DNA of 64,000 nucleotides from CAWBRT01 sp963832365 (GCA_963832365.1 CAWHUL010000030.1:184079-248078), one strand, 5' to 3'. Counted from the stretch's first letter, positions 42,673 through 54,665 are shown. The notes: a model not told the origin generated them from the letters alone. Numbers and translations: made by a program.

Positions 42673-44859
42673 TCAAACATCGCCTTCACGCTTCACCTTT
42701 TGCCGAATAGACGCATAGATCAATCTCGTAAGCTCTTCTGGATCGCTGACCGGAGGCTGACAGGCGAAGTTGCTGCACACAACCGCCAAAGGCCGTCCCT
42801 TAGCAACGCCCGCCAGATGCGGTACGGAATCGGCGAGTGCTGGCGGAAGATAGGCGGCAATAGCTTCCTCCTCGGTGACGTGGATGAGCGTCTTGTTGAC
42901 CGCAAAAGGTTTGACTGCGGCGGCATGGAGCGCATCCGGAGCAGGAGCGTCGCCCACCAGCACGACCTGCGTGTAAGGGCGCGCCAGCCAGATCGCGGCA
43001 AGGCCGTAAGTGCCGGCATAGATACCAAACTGCTCGGCCACGCCGGCGAATATCTCCAGCGTCTTAGTTGCGAGGTCGCGGTAACGATCTTCGTTAGTTA
43101 AAGCGTAAAGCCGGAGCATCACAATCGCGGCGACGGAATCTCCGGCTGGAGTTGGCGAATCCTGGAATGGCTTGCGCCGGGCGGCGAGTGCGCCGATAGC
43201 GGTCGTGTCGTCAGCGCTGGCCATATCGAAGAAGCCGCCGTCTTGCTGGTCATAGAAGTGGGCAACCATGAAGTCGCCGATCGATTTGCCAAAGCGGAAA
43301 TAGCTGAGGTCGGCGGTGCTTTCATACGCCTCGAAGCAGGCGAGTGCGGTGAAGGCGTAGTCGTCGAGCAGGCCCGCAACCTGGCGCTTCCCAGCCGGAG
43401 AATCCTGCTCGGAGTAGGCGATCACGTGCAGCAAGCCGCGCTCGGGGTTCCATGCCTCGCTCAGTATGCGGTCGAGCGAGCGCAGGGCAAAGCTGCGCGC
43501 TTCGCTCATGGCATCTTCGCTCTGGCTGCCGGCTGAGAGTCCAAGCACACGCGCTGCCTGCAAATAGGCGGAGATGCAGAGTGCGTTCCAGCTTACATAG
43601 ACAGTCTTGTCGATGTAGGGAATGGGACGGCGGAGGCGAGCCGCATACATTTTCTTCTTTGCCGAATCGATTACCGCCTCGACCTGTTGGCGCGAACGGC
43701 CGGTGCGGGATGCGATTTCCTCGGCTGGGACCCGCACCCAAAGCACGTTCTTGGCGTGGTTGTGGTGCATCTCGCCCACTTCTTCAATGTCGTAGTGAAG
43801 GCAGGCAACTTCGAATTCATCGTCATCGAGAACCGCGCGAGCCTCGTCCCGGGTCCAGGTGAAGTGATCGCCGTCGTCGTCCAAATCGATATCGGCGTCC
43901 TGCGAGGCGTAAAATCCGCCGCGTTCACGATCGCTCAGCCACTCGTCCATCCAGCGCATGATGTCGCGCGCCACGTTGGCGAAAAACAGATTGCCTGTCG
44001 CCTGGTAGCCGTGGACATAGTTCTTCAACAGCTCCGAGTTGTCGTAGGACATCTTTTCGAAATGCGGAACGCGCCAGCGTTCATCGACGGAATAGCGATG
44101 AAAGCCGCCTGCAAGCTGATCGTAGACGCCGCCGCGCGCCATCTTTTCCAGCGTCGTGCTGATGACGGTTCCGACCTGCTCTTCTCCGGTGCGCACATAC
44201 CAGTCGATGAGTAAATCGAGGGCGGAGGGATGAGGAAACTTGGGGGCCGAGCCGAAGCCGCCATTTTGGCTGTCGAAAACGCCCAGCCCGGACTGCACCA
44301 TCTGTTCGACGATGCGCGGCGAAAATGCGCCCGAATGTCCCAGCAGACCCTCGGCGTGCGAGAGTGCGTGCATGAGTTTGCCGGCTTCCTCTTCGATGTC
44401 GGGGCGGCGTTCGCGAAAGGCGTCGGCTATGGCCAACAGCAACTTGCGGAAGCTCGGACGGCCCATGGCGTCCTGGGGGGGGAAGTAGGTCCCGCCGTAG
44501 AAAGGCTTGCCTTCGGGCGTCAGGAACACCGTCAGCGGCCAGCCTCCCTGCCCGCTAATTGCCGCCACCGCCGTCTGATAACGCGAATCGACGTCGGGGC
44601 GCTCGTCGCGATCGACCTTGACGGGCACAAAGTGCGTGTTAATGACCTCGGCCACCTCGGGCGACTCGTAGGACTCGCGATCCATGACGTGACACCAGTG
44701 GCACCATACCGCCCCAATGTCGAGCAGGATGGGTTTGTTGTCGCGCTGTGCTTCGGCAAAAGCCTCGTCGCACCACTCCCGCCAGCGTACAGGTTGATGC
44801 ATGGCGGAGCGGAGGTAGGGAGAAGACGACTGTGCCAGCAGGTTTTGGCTCGAGCTCAT
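42673..44859 (-). CDS. DUF255 thioredoxin-fold / six-hairpin protein (YyaL/SSP411-like)
   Basis: This 728-residue protein has the DUF255 thioredoxin-like head (residues about 5-165): LLDIGAVWCHWCHVMDRESY with a CxxC redox-type pair, then GGWPLTVFLTPEGKPFYGGTYFPP. A long (alpha/alpha)6-barrel-like region follows (HFEKMSYDNSELLKNY, SWNALCISAYLQAARVL). Relatives are YyaL of bacilli and eukaryotic spermatogenesis-associated protein 20. The cellular role is not established. No signal peptide is visible. Confidence 0.9.
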   Translation of the reverse strand: MSSSQNLLAQSSSPYLRSAMHQPVRWREWCDEAFAEAQRDNKPILLDIGAVWCHWCHVMDRESYESPEVAEVINTHFVPVKVDRDERPDVDSRYQTAVAAISGQGGWPLTVFLTPEGKPFYGGTYFPPQDAMGRPSFRKLLLAIADAFRERRPDIEEEAGKLMHALSHAEGLLGHSGAFSPRIVEQMVQSGLGVFDSQNGGFGSAPKFPHPSALDLLIDWYVRTGEEQVGTVISTTLEKMARGGVYDQLAGGFHRYSVDERWRVPHFEKMSYDNSELLKNYVHGYQATGNLFFANVARDIMRWMDEWLSDRERGGFYASQDADIDLDDDGDHFTWTRDEARAVLDDDEFEVACLHYDIEEVGEMHHNHAKNVLWVRVPAEEIASRTGRSRQQVEAVIDSAKKKMYAARLRRPIPYIDKTVYVSWNALCISAYLQAARVLGLSAGSQSEDAMSEARSFALRSLDRILSEAWNPERGLLHVIAYSEQDSPAGKRQVAGLLDDYAFTALACFEAYESTADLSYFRFGKSIGDFMVAHFYDQQDGGFFDMASADDTTAIGALAARRKPFQDSPTPAGDSVAAIVMLRLYALTNEDRYRDLATKTLEIFAGVAEQFGIYAGTYGLAAIWLARPYTQVVLVGDAPAPDALHAAAVKPFAVNKTLIHVTEEEAIAAYLPPALADSVPHLAGVAKGRPLAVVCSNFACQPPVSDPEELTRLIYASIRQKVKREGDV

Positions 44860-44924
44860 GGCAGTTAAAGTGTACCGCTAGAAAGTGGTCTCGTGTTCCG
44901 ATTGACCATATAAGGCCGGCGGCC

Positions 44925-45923
44925 TCAGGAGCACAGCAGCTCGTGTGCAATCAGCACGTATCGGTCGACGGCTTCCAGCAGCTCGCGTTTTTCCACGTAC
45001 TCGCGTTCGGTGTGGGCCACCAGAATGTCTCCCGGGCCCAGCAGCACTGGTTCGCCCCAGTTAGAGAGAGACGGAATGTCGGTGGTAAACGAGGCGGTCA
45101 TCGTCGATATCCCCGGAATCGTGCGGAAGCGCATGTAAGGAATATCAAGCACGAAATCGACGTGAGCACGCTCGCCAACAGCGGCGACAATCTGCTCGCG
45201 AAGAGAGCGCGACGGAGCCACCAGGCGATACAGGAGCTGTGCCTTTGCAAAATCGGCAATCATGTTGGTAGCCCTGCCACCCTCGATGATTCCGATGTTC
45301 ATGGTGGTTGGGCCAATCTCCGGATTGGTTGGCAGGGACATGGAACGAAGCGGTTGCAGCGCATCGAGCAGCTTGTCAATGGCCGACTCGCCAAGCTCGG
45401 GATAAGCCGAGTGGGCCATCTTTCCGCTGGCGACGACTTCCACGCGCAGCGCGCCCTTGGCTGCCAGCGCAATGCGGTTGCCTGTCGGTTCGCCATTCAC
45501 CAGGAAGCGTGAGCCGCGCGCGTTCTGGTTGGCGACCTTGGCTCCAAGCGAGTCGCGCTCCTCGCCAACCACGAAAAGCAGTCCGACGCAGGTGCCCTCG
45601 TGATGGAGGCGCAGCGCCGCCTCAACCTGGGCGGCAATAATGCCCTTGGCGTCGCATGAACCTCGTCCGGAAATGCGCGTCGAGTCTTCGCTGGAGGAAA
45701 TGAAAGGCGGCACACAGTCGGTATGCGTTGAAAATACGACGGCGGGCGAGGGGTCTTCAGGCCAATGAGCAAAGAGGTTGAAGCGATGCCCCTCGACGGG
45801 CTTGCGCTCGACCGTCAATCCCGCGGTGGACAGGTAATGCCCAAGAAACTCAGCGACCGCAGCTTCGTTGCCGGTAGTGCTTTCGATGTCGACCAGTTGG
45901 CGGGTCAGGGCGACGAGATCCAT
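44925..45923 (-). CDS. M20-family metallopeptidase (ArgE/DapE-like)
   Basis: This 332-residue protein has the M20 zinc-site order: VFSTHTDCVPP (first His-Asp), GRGSCDAKGIIAAQ (bridging Asp), VVGEERDS (catalytic Glu pair), NGEPTGNRI, and a C-terminal His in LVAHTEREYV. The middle dimerisation insert includes KMAHSAYPELGESAID. Relatives deacylate N-acyl amino acids or trim peptides. Substrate is unknown. I prefer ATG 45923; a TTG start at 45962 would begin inside a TTTCAAG-type tandem repeat. Confidence 0.87.
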   Translation of the reverse strand: MDLVALTRQLVDIESTTGNEAAVAEFLGHYLSTAGLTVERKPVEGHRFNLFAHWPEDPSPAVVFSTHTDCVPPFISSSEDSTRISGRGSCDAKGIIAAQVEAALRLHHEGTCVGLLFVVGEERDSLGAKVANQNARGSRFLVNGEPTGNRIALAAKGALRVEVVASGKMAHSAYPELGESAIDKLLDALQPLRSMSLPTNPEIGPTTMNIGIIEGGRATNMIADFAKAQLLYRLVAPSRSLREQIVAAVGERAHVDFVLDIPYMRFRTIPGISTMTASFTTDIPSLSNWGEPVLLGPGDILVAHTEREYVEKRELLEAVDRYVLIAHELLCS

Positions 45924-45948
45924 GGGGGAGAGAATATCAGAAGGAAAT

Positions 45949-45977
45949 GTTTCGAGTTTCAAGTTTCAGGTTTCAAG
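45949..45977 (+). repeat. Short degenerate tandem repeat
   Basis: Imperfect copies of GTTTCAAG/GTTTCAGG follow one another immediately upstream of the M20 gene start. Confidence 0.6.
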
Positions 45978-45980
45978 AAA

Positions 45981-46020
45981 ATACCCCACGTCAGCCAAAT
46001 GCCGGCGAACGTGGGGCACC
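45981..46020 (-). repeat. GGGTGCCCCA-family hairpin repeat, minus orientation, short
   Basis: TACCCCACGTCAGCC ... GGCGAACGTGGGGCACC. It lies between the hppA stop and the M20 gene start. Confidence 0.8.
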
Positions 46021-46048
46021 ATCGAACGTACCATTTATACAAGTTGTT

Positions 46049-48604
<2,556 letters not shown>

Positions 48605-49107
48605 GAGTTCCTCCGAAGTTTCCAAATTATCGTGGCGAGGTTCGGCTGTATCAGGAAGAAGCCAAACCGAGCCAACCAATCCGGTCAAAAACACAGCCGC
48701 TCGGCACTTAGCAACATGCCGATGCGCAAATCACCGGAAACCCGGAACGCGCTTCCACATCATGAAATGTTGAGCTTGGCCGCGTTGGGACCTGTGCAGC
48801 CAGCCCGACATTTCTCCAGAGCAGCTGCACACTAAGGCGAACTATCCTACCACGCTGACCAAACTCGGTTCAACGGTGGGTAGCCACCCTGGAACAGGTT
48901 CAGGTGCCGGTCTGAAGTTATATTTATTGCGCCCCCAGACTAATCCTTACCTTCAATGGATTCCAGAATATAATTTTTCAAATCATGTCCTCGGAGCCTC
49001 ATCCGAGCCCTCAATCCGGGAAGAGCGAACTGCCGTTTCGAATGCGTGCTACGCTCCGCCTGCCCTGCGGGCGGCGAACATTAACACCGTTCACTGTTAT
49101 TCGCCAA
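48605..49107. other. Intergenic region without visible gene
   Basis: The region lies between the hppA start and the sugar dehydrogenase stop, both on the minus strand. It contains an AT-richer patch (about 48920-48990). I see no gene, repeat of the known families or RNA gene. Confidence 0.5.
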
Positions 49108-50451
49108 CTATTTGCCAACGTAGTGGACGCGCCAGATGGACTTCGAGGCGTCGTCGCTGACGAACAGCGAGCCGTCTTCAGCGACCGCAACTCCGACGGG
49201 ACGTCCCCAGACACGCTCCTCGGGTGTAACGAAGCCGGTCAGGAAATCCTGGTACTCACCCGAGGCCCGGCCCGAATGGTGCATGGGAATGCGAATGACT
49301 TCGTACCCCGTGAGCATGCTACGGTTCCAGGAACCATGCTCGGCGGCGAAGATGTCTCCGCGATATTCCTGGGGGAACTGCTGCCCCTGGTAGAACGTCA
49401 TTTCCAGTGAAGCATCGTGGGGCTGGATGAGAACGTCGGGGGTGATCACCTTCGACTTCAACTCCGGATGCTTGCCCTTATGGCGGGGATCCTGGTGTCC
49501 TCCCATGTACCACCAGGGCCAGCCGTAAAAGCCCCCTTCCGTGACGTGGGTGATGTAGTCGGGGACGAGATTGTCGCCGAGCCGGTCGCGCTCGTTGGTA
49601 GAGCACCACAGTTCGCCGGTGCTGGGGTGGATGGCAATGCCCACGGCATTGCGAATGCCCCATGCATAGACGCGCGGCGCGGAGCCGTCAGGGGCGAACT
49701 CCAGAATGTCGGCACGATGATATTCCGCGGCGTTGCCGTCCGTGTCGTCGTCGTTGGAGTGCGAACCGACGGAGACGAACATCTTGCGGCCATCGTTGGC
49801 AAAGGCGATGTCGCGAGTCCAGTGGCCGCCACCGCGCAGGAGTCCGCCTCCTGGAATTTCTTTTACCACCGTCTCTGCTTTGCCACGGGCCTTCAGATCG
49901 CCATTCTGATACGCGAAGCGTACTACCGAATCGGTGTTGGCCACGTAAACCCAGTTCGGTTCCTTGCCGGGCGGATAGAAGTTAATGCCGAAAGGCTGGT
50001 GAAGTCCGGTGGCGAAGACCTCTGTCTGTTGCGCGCGACCATCCGGAGTGACGCCACGGAAAACCTTGATCTCACCGGCACGGCTTTCGGCCACGAAGAG
50101 GTCGCCATTGGGGGCGATTCGTATCAGGCGCGGAAAATTGAGGCCGCTGGCGTAAAGTTCCACCTTGAATCCCGCAGGGGCCTGCGGCCACGCATTCGAC
50201 GGGCGGGGCACGATGTCCGGGCCATTGTCAGCCGAATCGGTGGCATAAGGCTCCGGCAGATCGGAAATAGTGATCTTGTGGACCGCTCCGGGCTGCTGCG
50301 AGCGGTAGCCCATAAAGACGGTATCCCGCGCAGTGAGCGCGGCTTTCGAAGTGGAGATTGCATAGAAGGAGTTGTGGTAAATCGACGCCAATGCACCGCC
50401 GCCTGCTATCAAGGCCAATACCAGGATGACAACAGCGATTGCGTGCTTCAT
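49108..50451 (-). CDS. PQQ-dependent sugar dehydrogenase / sorbosone dehydrogenase-like, exported
   Basis: This 447-residue protein has an N-terminal signal or anchor helix (HAIAVVILVLALIAGGG) and a six-bladed beta-propeller of the GSDH/sorbosone dehydrogenase type. Segments are PRLIRIAPNGDLFVAES, GLHQPFGINFYPPG, HWTRDIAFANDGRKMFVSVGS, GIRNAVGIAIHP, and FAAEHGSWNR, whose His and Arg fit cofactor binding. It probably oxidises sugars in the periplasm with PQQ. No PQQ synthesis genes are in the window. The start is ATG 50451, preceded by GGAGTG. Confidence 0.85.
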   Translation of the reverse strand: MKHAIAVVILVLALIAGGGALASIYHNSFYAISTSKAALTARDTVFMGYRSQQPGAVHKITISDLPEPYATDSADNGPDIVPRPSNAWPQAPAGFKVELYASGLNFPRLIRIAPNGDLFVAESRAGEIKVFRGVTPDGRAQQTEVFATGLHQPFGINFYPPGKEPNWVYVANTDSVVRFAYQNGDLKARGKAETVVKEIPGGGLLRGGGHWTRDIAFANDGRKMFVSVGSHSNDDDTDGNAAEYHRADILEFAPDGSAPRVYAWGIRNAVGIAIHPSTGELWCSTNERDRLGDNLVPDYITHVTEGGFYGWPWWYMGGHQDPRHKGKHPELKSKVITPDVLIQPHDASLEMTFYQGQQFPQEYRGDIFAAEHGSWNRSMLTGYEVIRIPMHHSGRASGEYQDFLTGFVTPEERVWGRPVGVAVAEDGSLFVSDDASKSIWRVHYVGK

Positions 50452-51056
50452 TAGATTCACTCCGATTATTGCCTTAGGCCACCTTACTGCTTCAAGCAGG
50501 CTGCCGAAAAACTCGTGCCAGGGCCACCTGAGTCGGCCGATTATCTTGCGTGTCCGATAAATCTGTTTTGCCTTCAAACCCGCGCCAACGACAGATCCTT
50601 CGCTCCTTCACCTATTGCGGACCCCGGCTTCGCGAAGGATGACGCTCCCGGAAGACAAGTTGTCTAGGCTGGCTTTGTGCTTGAAACGAATTTCTTCTGT
50701 CAAGGTTGGCAGTAGTTTTTGCGCGGGTGTTGAAAATCTTTACGTTTCTTTTTTGAAAAACCCGACATTCTTAACAAATTATTTACATAACTCCGGCAGC
50801 ACAGTCGTAACAAAATGCAACAAACATACAGCTCTTATCAGCTTCGTATCCCTTGAAGAGTCAAAGAATTTTTCGTGGATATTGATGCATCCTGGCGGCA
50901 TCGTCGCATAAGCGGGCGCATCCAATACAGAGCGATGATCAGCGTACATACAACGATCAGAGCTTGAAGACCATTTGAAGTAAAGCGCCGAAAGTATCTC
51001 GGTGAAACCGGGAATAGAATTGGCGCCGAAAAGAACAGCAGGAGGACCGTACATCA
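50452..51056. other. Long intergenic region, partly AT-rich
   Basis: The left third is a degenerate copy of the MITE-like family (50497-50645). Bases about 50690-50890 are clearly more AT-rich than the rest of the window. AGCAGGAGG near 51037-51045 is the ribosome binding site of the next gene. No gene is visible. Confidence 0.55.
50497..50645. repeat. MITE-like element, diverged copy
   Basis: AGGCTGCCGAAAAACTCGT, then CCTGAG ... TCCGATAAATCTGTTTTG ... CAGATCCTTCGCT ... AAGGATGAC, follows the same order of blocks as the element at 41868-42019. Confidence 0.55.
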
Positions 51057-51392
51057 ATGAAGGGCTACAGAATTCTCGCTTTGGTTGCAGTCCTGGCACT
51101 TTGCTTCACTTTAAGTGTGCAGGCGCAAACAGGAACCACGACCACCACGACGACACAGACCACCACCACCGACCAGACTGCTCCAACGATGGATCCGCAG
51201 GCGACAACAACTTCTGGTACGTCGATGGAGTATCAGAGCACCACATCGACTACCGACACGATTATGAGACCGGATAGCGATGCGTATTCGCATATCGAGG
51301 GTCAGTCAAACACTCCCGTCGACTATAGCAAGAACCCGTATTGGCATCGGGAGGATTGGGATTACGTCGACAACAATAACGTTGGCGGCTAA
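51057..51392 (+). CDS. Small secreted Thr-rich protein
   Basis: I do not recognise this 111-residue protein. It has a Sec signal peptide (RILALVAVLALCFTLSVQAQ, cleavage after QAQ near residue 24). A low-complexity Thr/Gln/Ser stretch follows (residues about 25-68), then an acidic, aromatic tail (KNPYWHREDWDYVDNNN). GGAGG lies about 10 bases upstream of the ATG and a strong terminator follows, so it is a complete single-gene unit. It may be a surface-exposed or glycosylated linker protein; that is a guess. Confidence 0.75.
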   Translation: MKGYRILALVAVLALCFTLSVQAQTGTTTTTTTQTTTTDQTAPTMDPQATTTSGTSMEYQSTTSTTDTIMRPDSDAYSHIEGQSNTPVDYSKNPYWHREDWDYVDNNNVGG

Positions 51393-51416
51393 GCTGACCG
51401 TTGAACGCACGCTTTG

Positions 51417-51451
51417 GGAGCAGGCAGACGATGACCTGCTCCAAACTTTTT
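51417..51451 (+). terminator. Intrinsic terminator after the Thr-rich protein gene
   Basis: GGAGCAGG (51417-51424) and CCTGCTCC (51435-51442) form a perfect 8-bp stem with a 10-base loop, followed by AAACTTTTT. Confidence 0.85.
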
Positions 51452-51484
51452 GCACGCATTGTTGCGTTCATGCATTTGCCAGAG

Positions 51485-52102
51485 CTATCCCGCAGCTTGC
51501 CTCGCCCTGTGAAGGCTAGGGTTGCGAATGTACTCCATGCCGGTGGCGATTCTGGCGGACAGTTGTGCGCCCCAGATCCGCTCGACGAGCCAGAGCGCAA
51601 GATCAATGGAAGAGGTGACGCCTCCGCAAGTCACTATGTCGCCGTCGTCGACGACTCGCGCATCGATAACCTGTGCGCCAGCCAAACGGAGTTCCTGAAG
51701 GGCGGAACGGTGAGTGACTGCGGGGCGGTCCTTCAGCAGTCCAGCCGCTGACAGAGCCATGGCTCCGGTGCAAACCGCTGCCAGGATAGTGCACTGCGGA
51801 TGCAAGGCGGCAAGCTTTTGCGTCAGCACGCCGCGTTGAACTTCTGTGTACAAACTCCGTGGAGCGCGGTCGGCCCAGCCTCCACCGGGAACAACGATCA
51901 GATCGGCCGAATCCTCGAGCACTCCGTCCGTTAGAAATCGCATGCCATTTGCGGCTGTAACCTGGGCTTGCGGCTCCACGGTCACGAGGCGAACGTCTAC
52001 CTCAGCGGGGCGAGCCAACTTGGCGGCGCGGCGGAAAACCTCATAGGGCCCGACAAAATCGATTTCGTCGACTCCATCAAATACAACGATGCGGATTTTC
52101 AT
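51485..52102 (-). CDS. DJ-1/PfpI-family protein
   Basis: This 205-residue protein has the DJ-1/PfpI fold. VVFDGVDEIDFVGPYEVFRRA opens it, LIVVPGGG precedes the active site, and AAVCTGAMALSAAGLL is the nucleophile elbow with its Cys; TGGVTSSID-type GGVTSSIDLAL follows. This subgroup resembles the GlxA N-terminal domain or isonitrile hydratase, not human DJ-1. No AraC-type DNA-binding domain is attached. It is divergent from the gamma-glutamyltransferase gene. Confidence 0.87.
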   Translation of the reverse strand: MKIRIVVFDGVDEIDFVGPYEVFRRAAKLARPAEVDVRLVTVEPQAQVTAANGMRFLTDGVLEDSADLIVVPGGGWADRAPRSLYTEVQRGVLTQKLAALHPQCTILAAVCTGAMALSAAGLLKDRPAVTHRSALQELRLAGAQVIDARVVDDGDIVTCGGVTSSIDLALWLVERIWGAQLSARIATGMEYIRNPSLHRARQAAG

Positions 52103-52261
52103 TCGGCTCTCCTGGGGTCTTTCACGCTGGCTCCCTCAGCATCCATAGCGACTCATGCAAGCAGCATATGAGCTTGCCTCAAAGGTTATAGTAGGACTTT
52201 CTTCCCGCACGAGATGATTGTAGGATTACTACTTTGATTTGCACAGCCACTGGAGGTGTTC

Positions 52262-53275
52262 GTGATTGATGCTGCTCTCATGAGTTCCACAGCCGTCGGT
52301 TCCGCTGCGCCCACGCCGGGGCGTTCGGTGATTGCCACGCGATTCGGGGTTGTCGCCAGCAGTCAACCGCTGGCGGCGATGGCCGGAGTGCAAATCTTGC
52401 AGCGTGGCGGAAACGCCATCGACGCCGCCATTGGCGCCAACGCGGTGGTTGGCGTGATGGAACCGACCGGTAATGGCATCGGCGGAGATCTGTTTGTACT
52501 CATCCATGAAGCGAAGACCGACAAACTCCATGGGCTGAACGCCAGCGGATGGGCACCCGAGCGGATGACGCCCGCATTTCTGAAGGCTCAGGGGATCGCG
52601 GAACTGCCGGTACGAGGCGTGTACAGCGTGACAGTGCCGGGAGTCGTTGCAGGCTGGGCAGCGCTGCGCGAGCGTTTTGGGAGCCTACCGTTTTCCACTT
52701 TGCTGGCGCCGGCCATCTACTATGCGGAAAAGGGATTCCCCGTGAACGAGGTGACTGCAGGGCTATGGAACAGAGGGCTGGAGTTGCTGCAATCGGAGCC
52801 CAACGCGGCCAGGACGTATCTTATCGATGGCCGAGCGCCGAAAGCGGGCGAACTGTTTCGCAATCCCGATCTGGCGGGGAGTCTCCGCCTGATCACGAAT
52901 TACGGCCGTGATGGCTATTACAAGGGACGGACGGCCGAGGCCATCGTTGCCATCTCGCGCGAAAAGGGTGGGGCTATGGCGATGGAAGACCTCGCCGCCT
53001 TCGAACCCGAGTGGGTGACCCCTATCTCGACGGATTATCGCGGCTGGAAGGTTTACGAGATACCGCCCAACACCCAGGGAATCGCCGCGCTGATGATGCT
53101 CAACCTCATGGAACAGTTTCCGATGAGCGACTACGGTTTCCATAGCACGCGCGCGTTGCACGTGATGATCGAAGCCAAGAAGCTCGCCTATGCCGATATG
53201 TTGCGCTATACGGCCGATATGCGCATGGCAAAGGTGCCGGTAGAACAGATGCTTGAGCAAGAAGAACGCCGCTGA
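52262..53275 (+). CDS. ggt: Gamma-glutamyltransferase, large-subunit part (frameshifted gene)
   Basis: This part has about 337 residues and matches the N-terminal two thirds of gamma-glutamyltransferase: RFGVVASSQPLAAMAGVQIL, GGNAIDAAIGANAVVGVMEP (the GGNAxDA motif), TGNGIGGDLFVLI, and RGVYSVTVPGVVAGW. No signal peptide is visible. After VEQML the frame is lost: an extra base at about 53252 shifts it and a TGA follows at 53275. GGAGGT at 52252-52257 supports the GTG at 52262; ATG 52280 is the alternative. Confidence 0.85.
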   Translation: MIDAALMSSTAVGSAAPTPGRSVIATRFGVVASSQPLAAMAGVQILQRGGNAIDAAIGANAVVGVMEPTGNGIGGDLFVLIHEAKTDKLHGLNASGWAPERMTPAFLKAQGIAELPVRGVYSVTVPGVVAGWAALRERFGSLPFSTLLAPAIYYAEKGFPVNEVTAGLWNRGLELLQSEPNAARTYLIDGRAPKAGELFRNPDLAGSLRLITNYGRDGYYKGRTAEAIVAISREKGGAMAMEDLAAFEPEWVTPISTDYRGWKVYEIPPNTQGIAALMMLNLMEQFPMSDYGFHSTRALHVMIEAKKLAYADMLRYTADMRMAKVPVEQMLEQEERR

Positions 53276-53942
53276 GCGGGCCGGGCTAATCGGCGAACGT
53301 GCCCAGGCTTCCGTGCAGCCCTCGCGTCTCGCGGGCGTGACCGACGGCAAGGGAAACGACACGATCTACATGACCGTGATCGACAGGGAAGGTAACATCG
53401 TCTCGCTCATCCAGAGCAACTACATGGGTTTCGGTTCCGGGCTGGTGCCTCGCGGAACGGGCTTCATGCTGCAAAATCGCGGCTCGTTGTTCTCGCTCGA
53501 CCCGAGCAGTCCCAATTTACTGGCCGGGCACAAGCGTCCGCTGCACACGATTATTCCGGGTTTTATGCAGAAGGGCGATGTGAGGATCGGATTCGGCATC
53601 ATGGGCGGCTGGAATCAGGCGCAGGCACATGCTCAGTTCGTGGCCAACGTCGTCGATTATGGTATGAGCCTTCAGCAGGCTCTGGAGGCTGGCCGCTTTA
53701 CCAAGTCAACTTTTGACGGCTGCGATGTGGAGATTGAAGAACTCGTGCCGCAAGCAGTTCGCGACGAGCTTACGCGGATGGGACACGAACTCGATGTCAA
53801 GCCCGCGCGCACCAATACCTTCGGCTTCGGCCAGGCGGTGATGAGCAACGGCAGCGGCGTACACTTTGGAGCGAGCGACCCCCGCCATGACGGCGCGGCA
53901 ATCCCGGAGCCGGGGCCGGTGTTCTCCGATACCAAGCCGTAA
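53253..53942 (+). CDS. ggt: Gamma-glutamyltransferase, small-subunit part
   Basis: This 229-residue part continues the preceding gene in the next frame: SKKNAAERAGLIGERA, then GKGNDTIYMTVIDREGN. The Thr of DTIYMTV (residue 37 in this frame) aligns with the autocatalytic nucleophile that starts the small subunit. MGFGSGLVPRGTGFMLQNRG and GIMGGWNQAQAHAQ follow as usual. The TTG at 53253 has no ribosome binding site, so independent translation is doubtful. A single-base indel in one gene is the simplest explanation. Confidence 0.8.
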   Translation: MSKKNAAERAGLIGERAQASVQPSRLAGVTDGKGNDTIYMTVIDREGNIVSLIQSNYMGFGSGLVPRGTGFMLQNRGSLFSLDPSSPNLLAGHKRPLHTIIPGFMQKGDVRIGFGIMGGWNQAQAHAQFVANVVDYGMSLQQALEAGRFTKSTFDGCDVEIEELVPQAVRDELTRMGHELDVKPARTNTFGFGQAVMSNGSGVHFGASDPRHDGAAIPEPGPVFSDTKP

Positions 53943-53961
53943 TCAGTGGCAGGCGCAGTTC

Positions 53962-54003
53962 TGCCCCCACATTAAGGGCTGAAGCCCTAAATGTGGGCCA
54001 CCA
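53962..54003 (-). repeat. GTGGCCCACAT-type hairpin repeat, minus orientation
   Basis: CCCCACATTAAGGGCT and AGCCCTAAATGTGGGCCACC pair almost fully around GAA. It lies between the converging ggt and exonuclease genes. Confidence 0.8.
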
Positions 54004-54011
54004 AGTGTTTT

Positions 54012-54662
54012 CTATCCACGGGCGACGTGAAGAACGTCCTTCAGGGTCGTTACTCCGCGCTCAGCGAGCCGAGGCAACAATTTCTGCCATAGCTGCGCGG
54101 TCAGAAAAGCGTCGTGCAGCGCATGATGCATTTCTTCCACCTGCAAGTGGTAGCGGCCGGCAAGCGTTGCCAAGTCGAGCGGCTCATTCACATCTTCCAC
54201 TCCGCGTCTTCTTGCTTCGCTAGCGGCCAGCCAGTAGTGGGCGCGTGCGGTGTCGATCGCGGGGTTCAGCGGTCGCCGCGATGTTCGCTGCAATTCTTTT
54301 TGCAACACTTGCAGGTCTATGTTTACGAAGTGGCCCACGATAATCGAGTCTCCGATGAACTCGAACAACTGCTGGACAGCCTTGCCGGAGTCACATCCGT
54401 GTTCCACGTCCGCCGGACGAAGTCCGTGGACAACGATGGTTTCGACCGGGATAGCTTCCCCGGGGTTCACAACGCAATACATGTGTTCGCCAAGCCGTAT
54501 CTTCGAGCCTTGCATGGCAATCGCCCCAATCGATAGCAGGCGGTTGGAGCGGGGATCGAGCGAAGTGAGTTCGGTATCGAGCACGACGTAGCGAAGCGAG
54601 TCCAAGGGCGCGCTGTTGGCAGCGTGGGGTGCGCGTCGCAAGGATGAGAGCCAGTCTCGCAT
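54012..54662 (-). CDS. 3'-5' exonuclease, DnaQ-like (DEDDh)
   Basis: This 216-residue protein has the exonuclease motifs: VVLDTELTSLD (Asp-x-Glu), VGHFVNIDLQVL (second Asp), and HHALHDAFLTAQL (His and last Asp). It resembles the epsilon-like exonucleases that accompany DUF294 proteins. It starts 3 bases after the stop of the DUF294 gene, so it is translationally coupled. In other bacteria this pair is also conserved together. Confidence 0.88.
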   Translation of the reverse strand: MRDWLSSLRRAPHAANSAPLDSLRYVVLDTELTSLDPRSNRLLSIGAIAMQGSKIRLGEHMYCVVNPGEAIPVETIVVHGLRPADVEHGCDSGKAVQQLFEFIGDSIIVGHFVNIDLQVLQKELQRTSRRPLNPAIDTARAHYWLAASEARRRGVEDVNEPLDLATLAGRYHLQVEEMHHALHDAFLTAQLWQKLLPRLAERGVTTLKDVLHVARG

Positions 54663-54665
54663 GTC

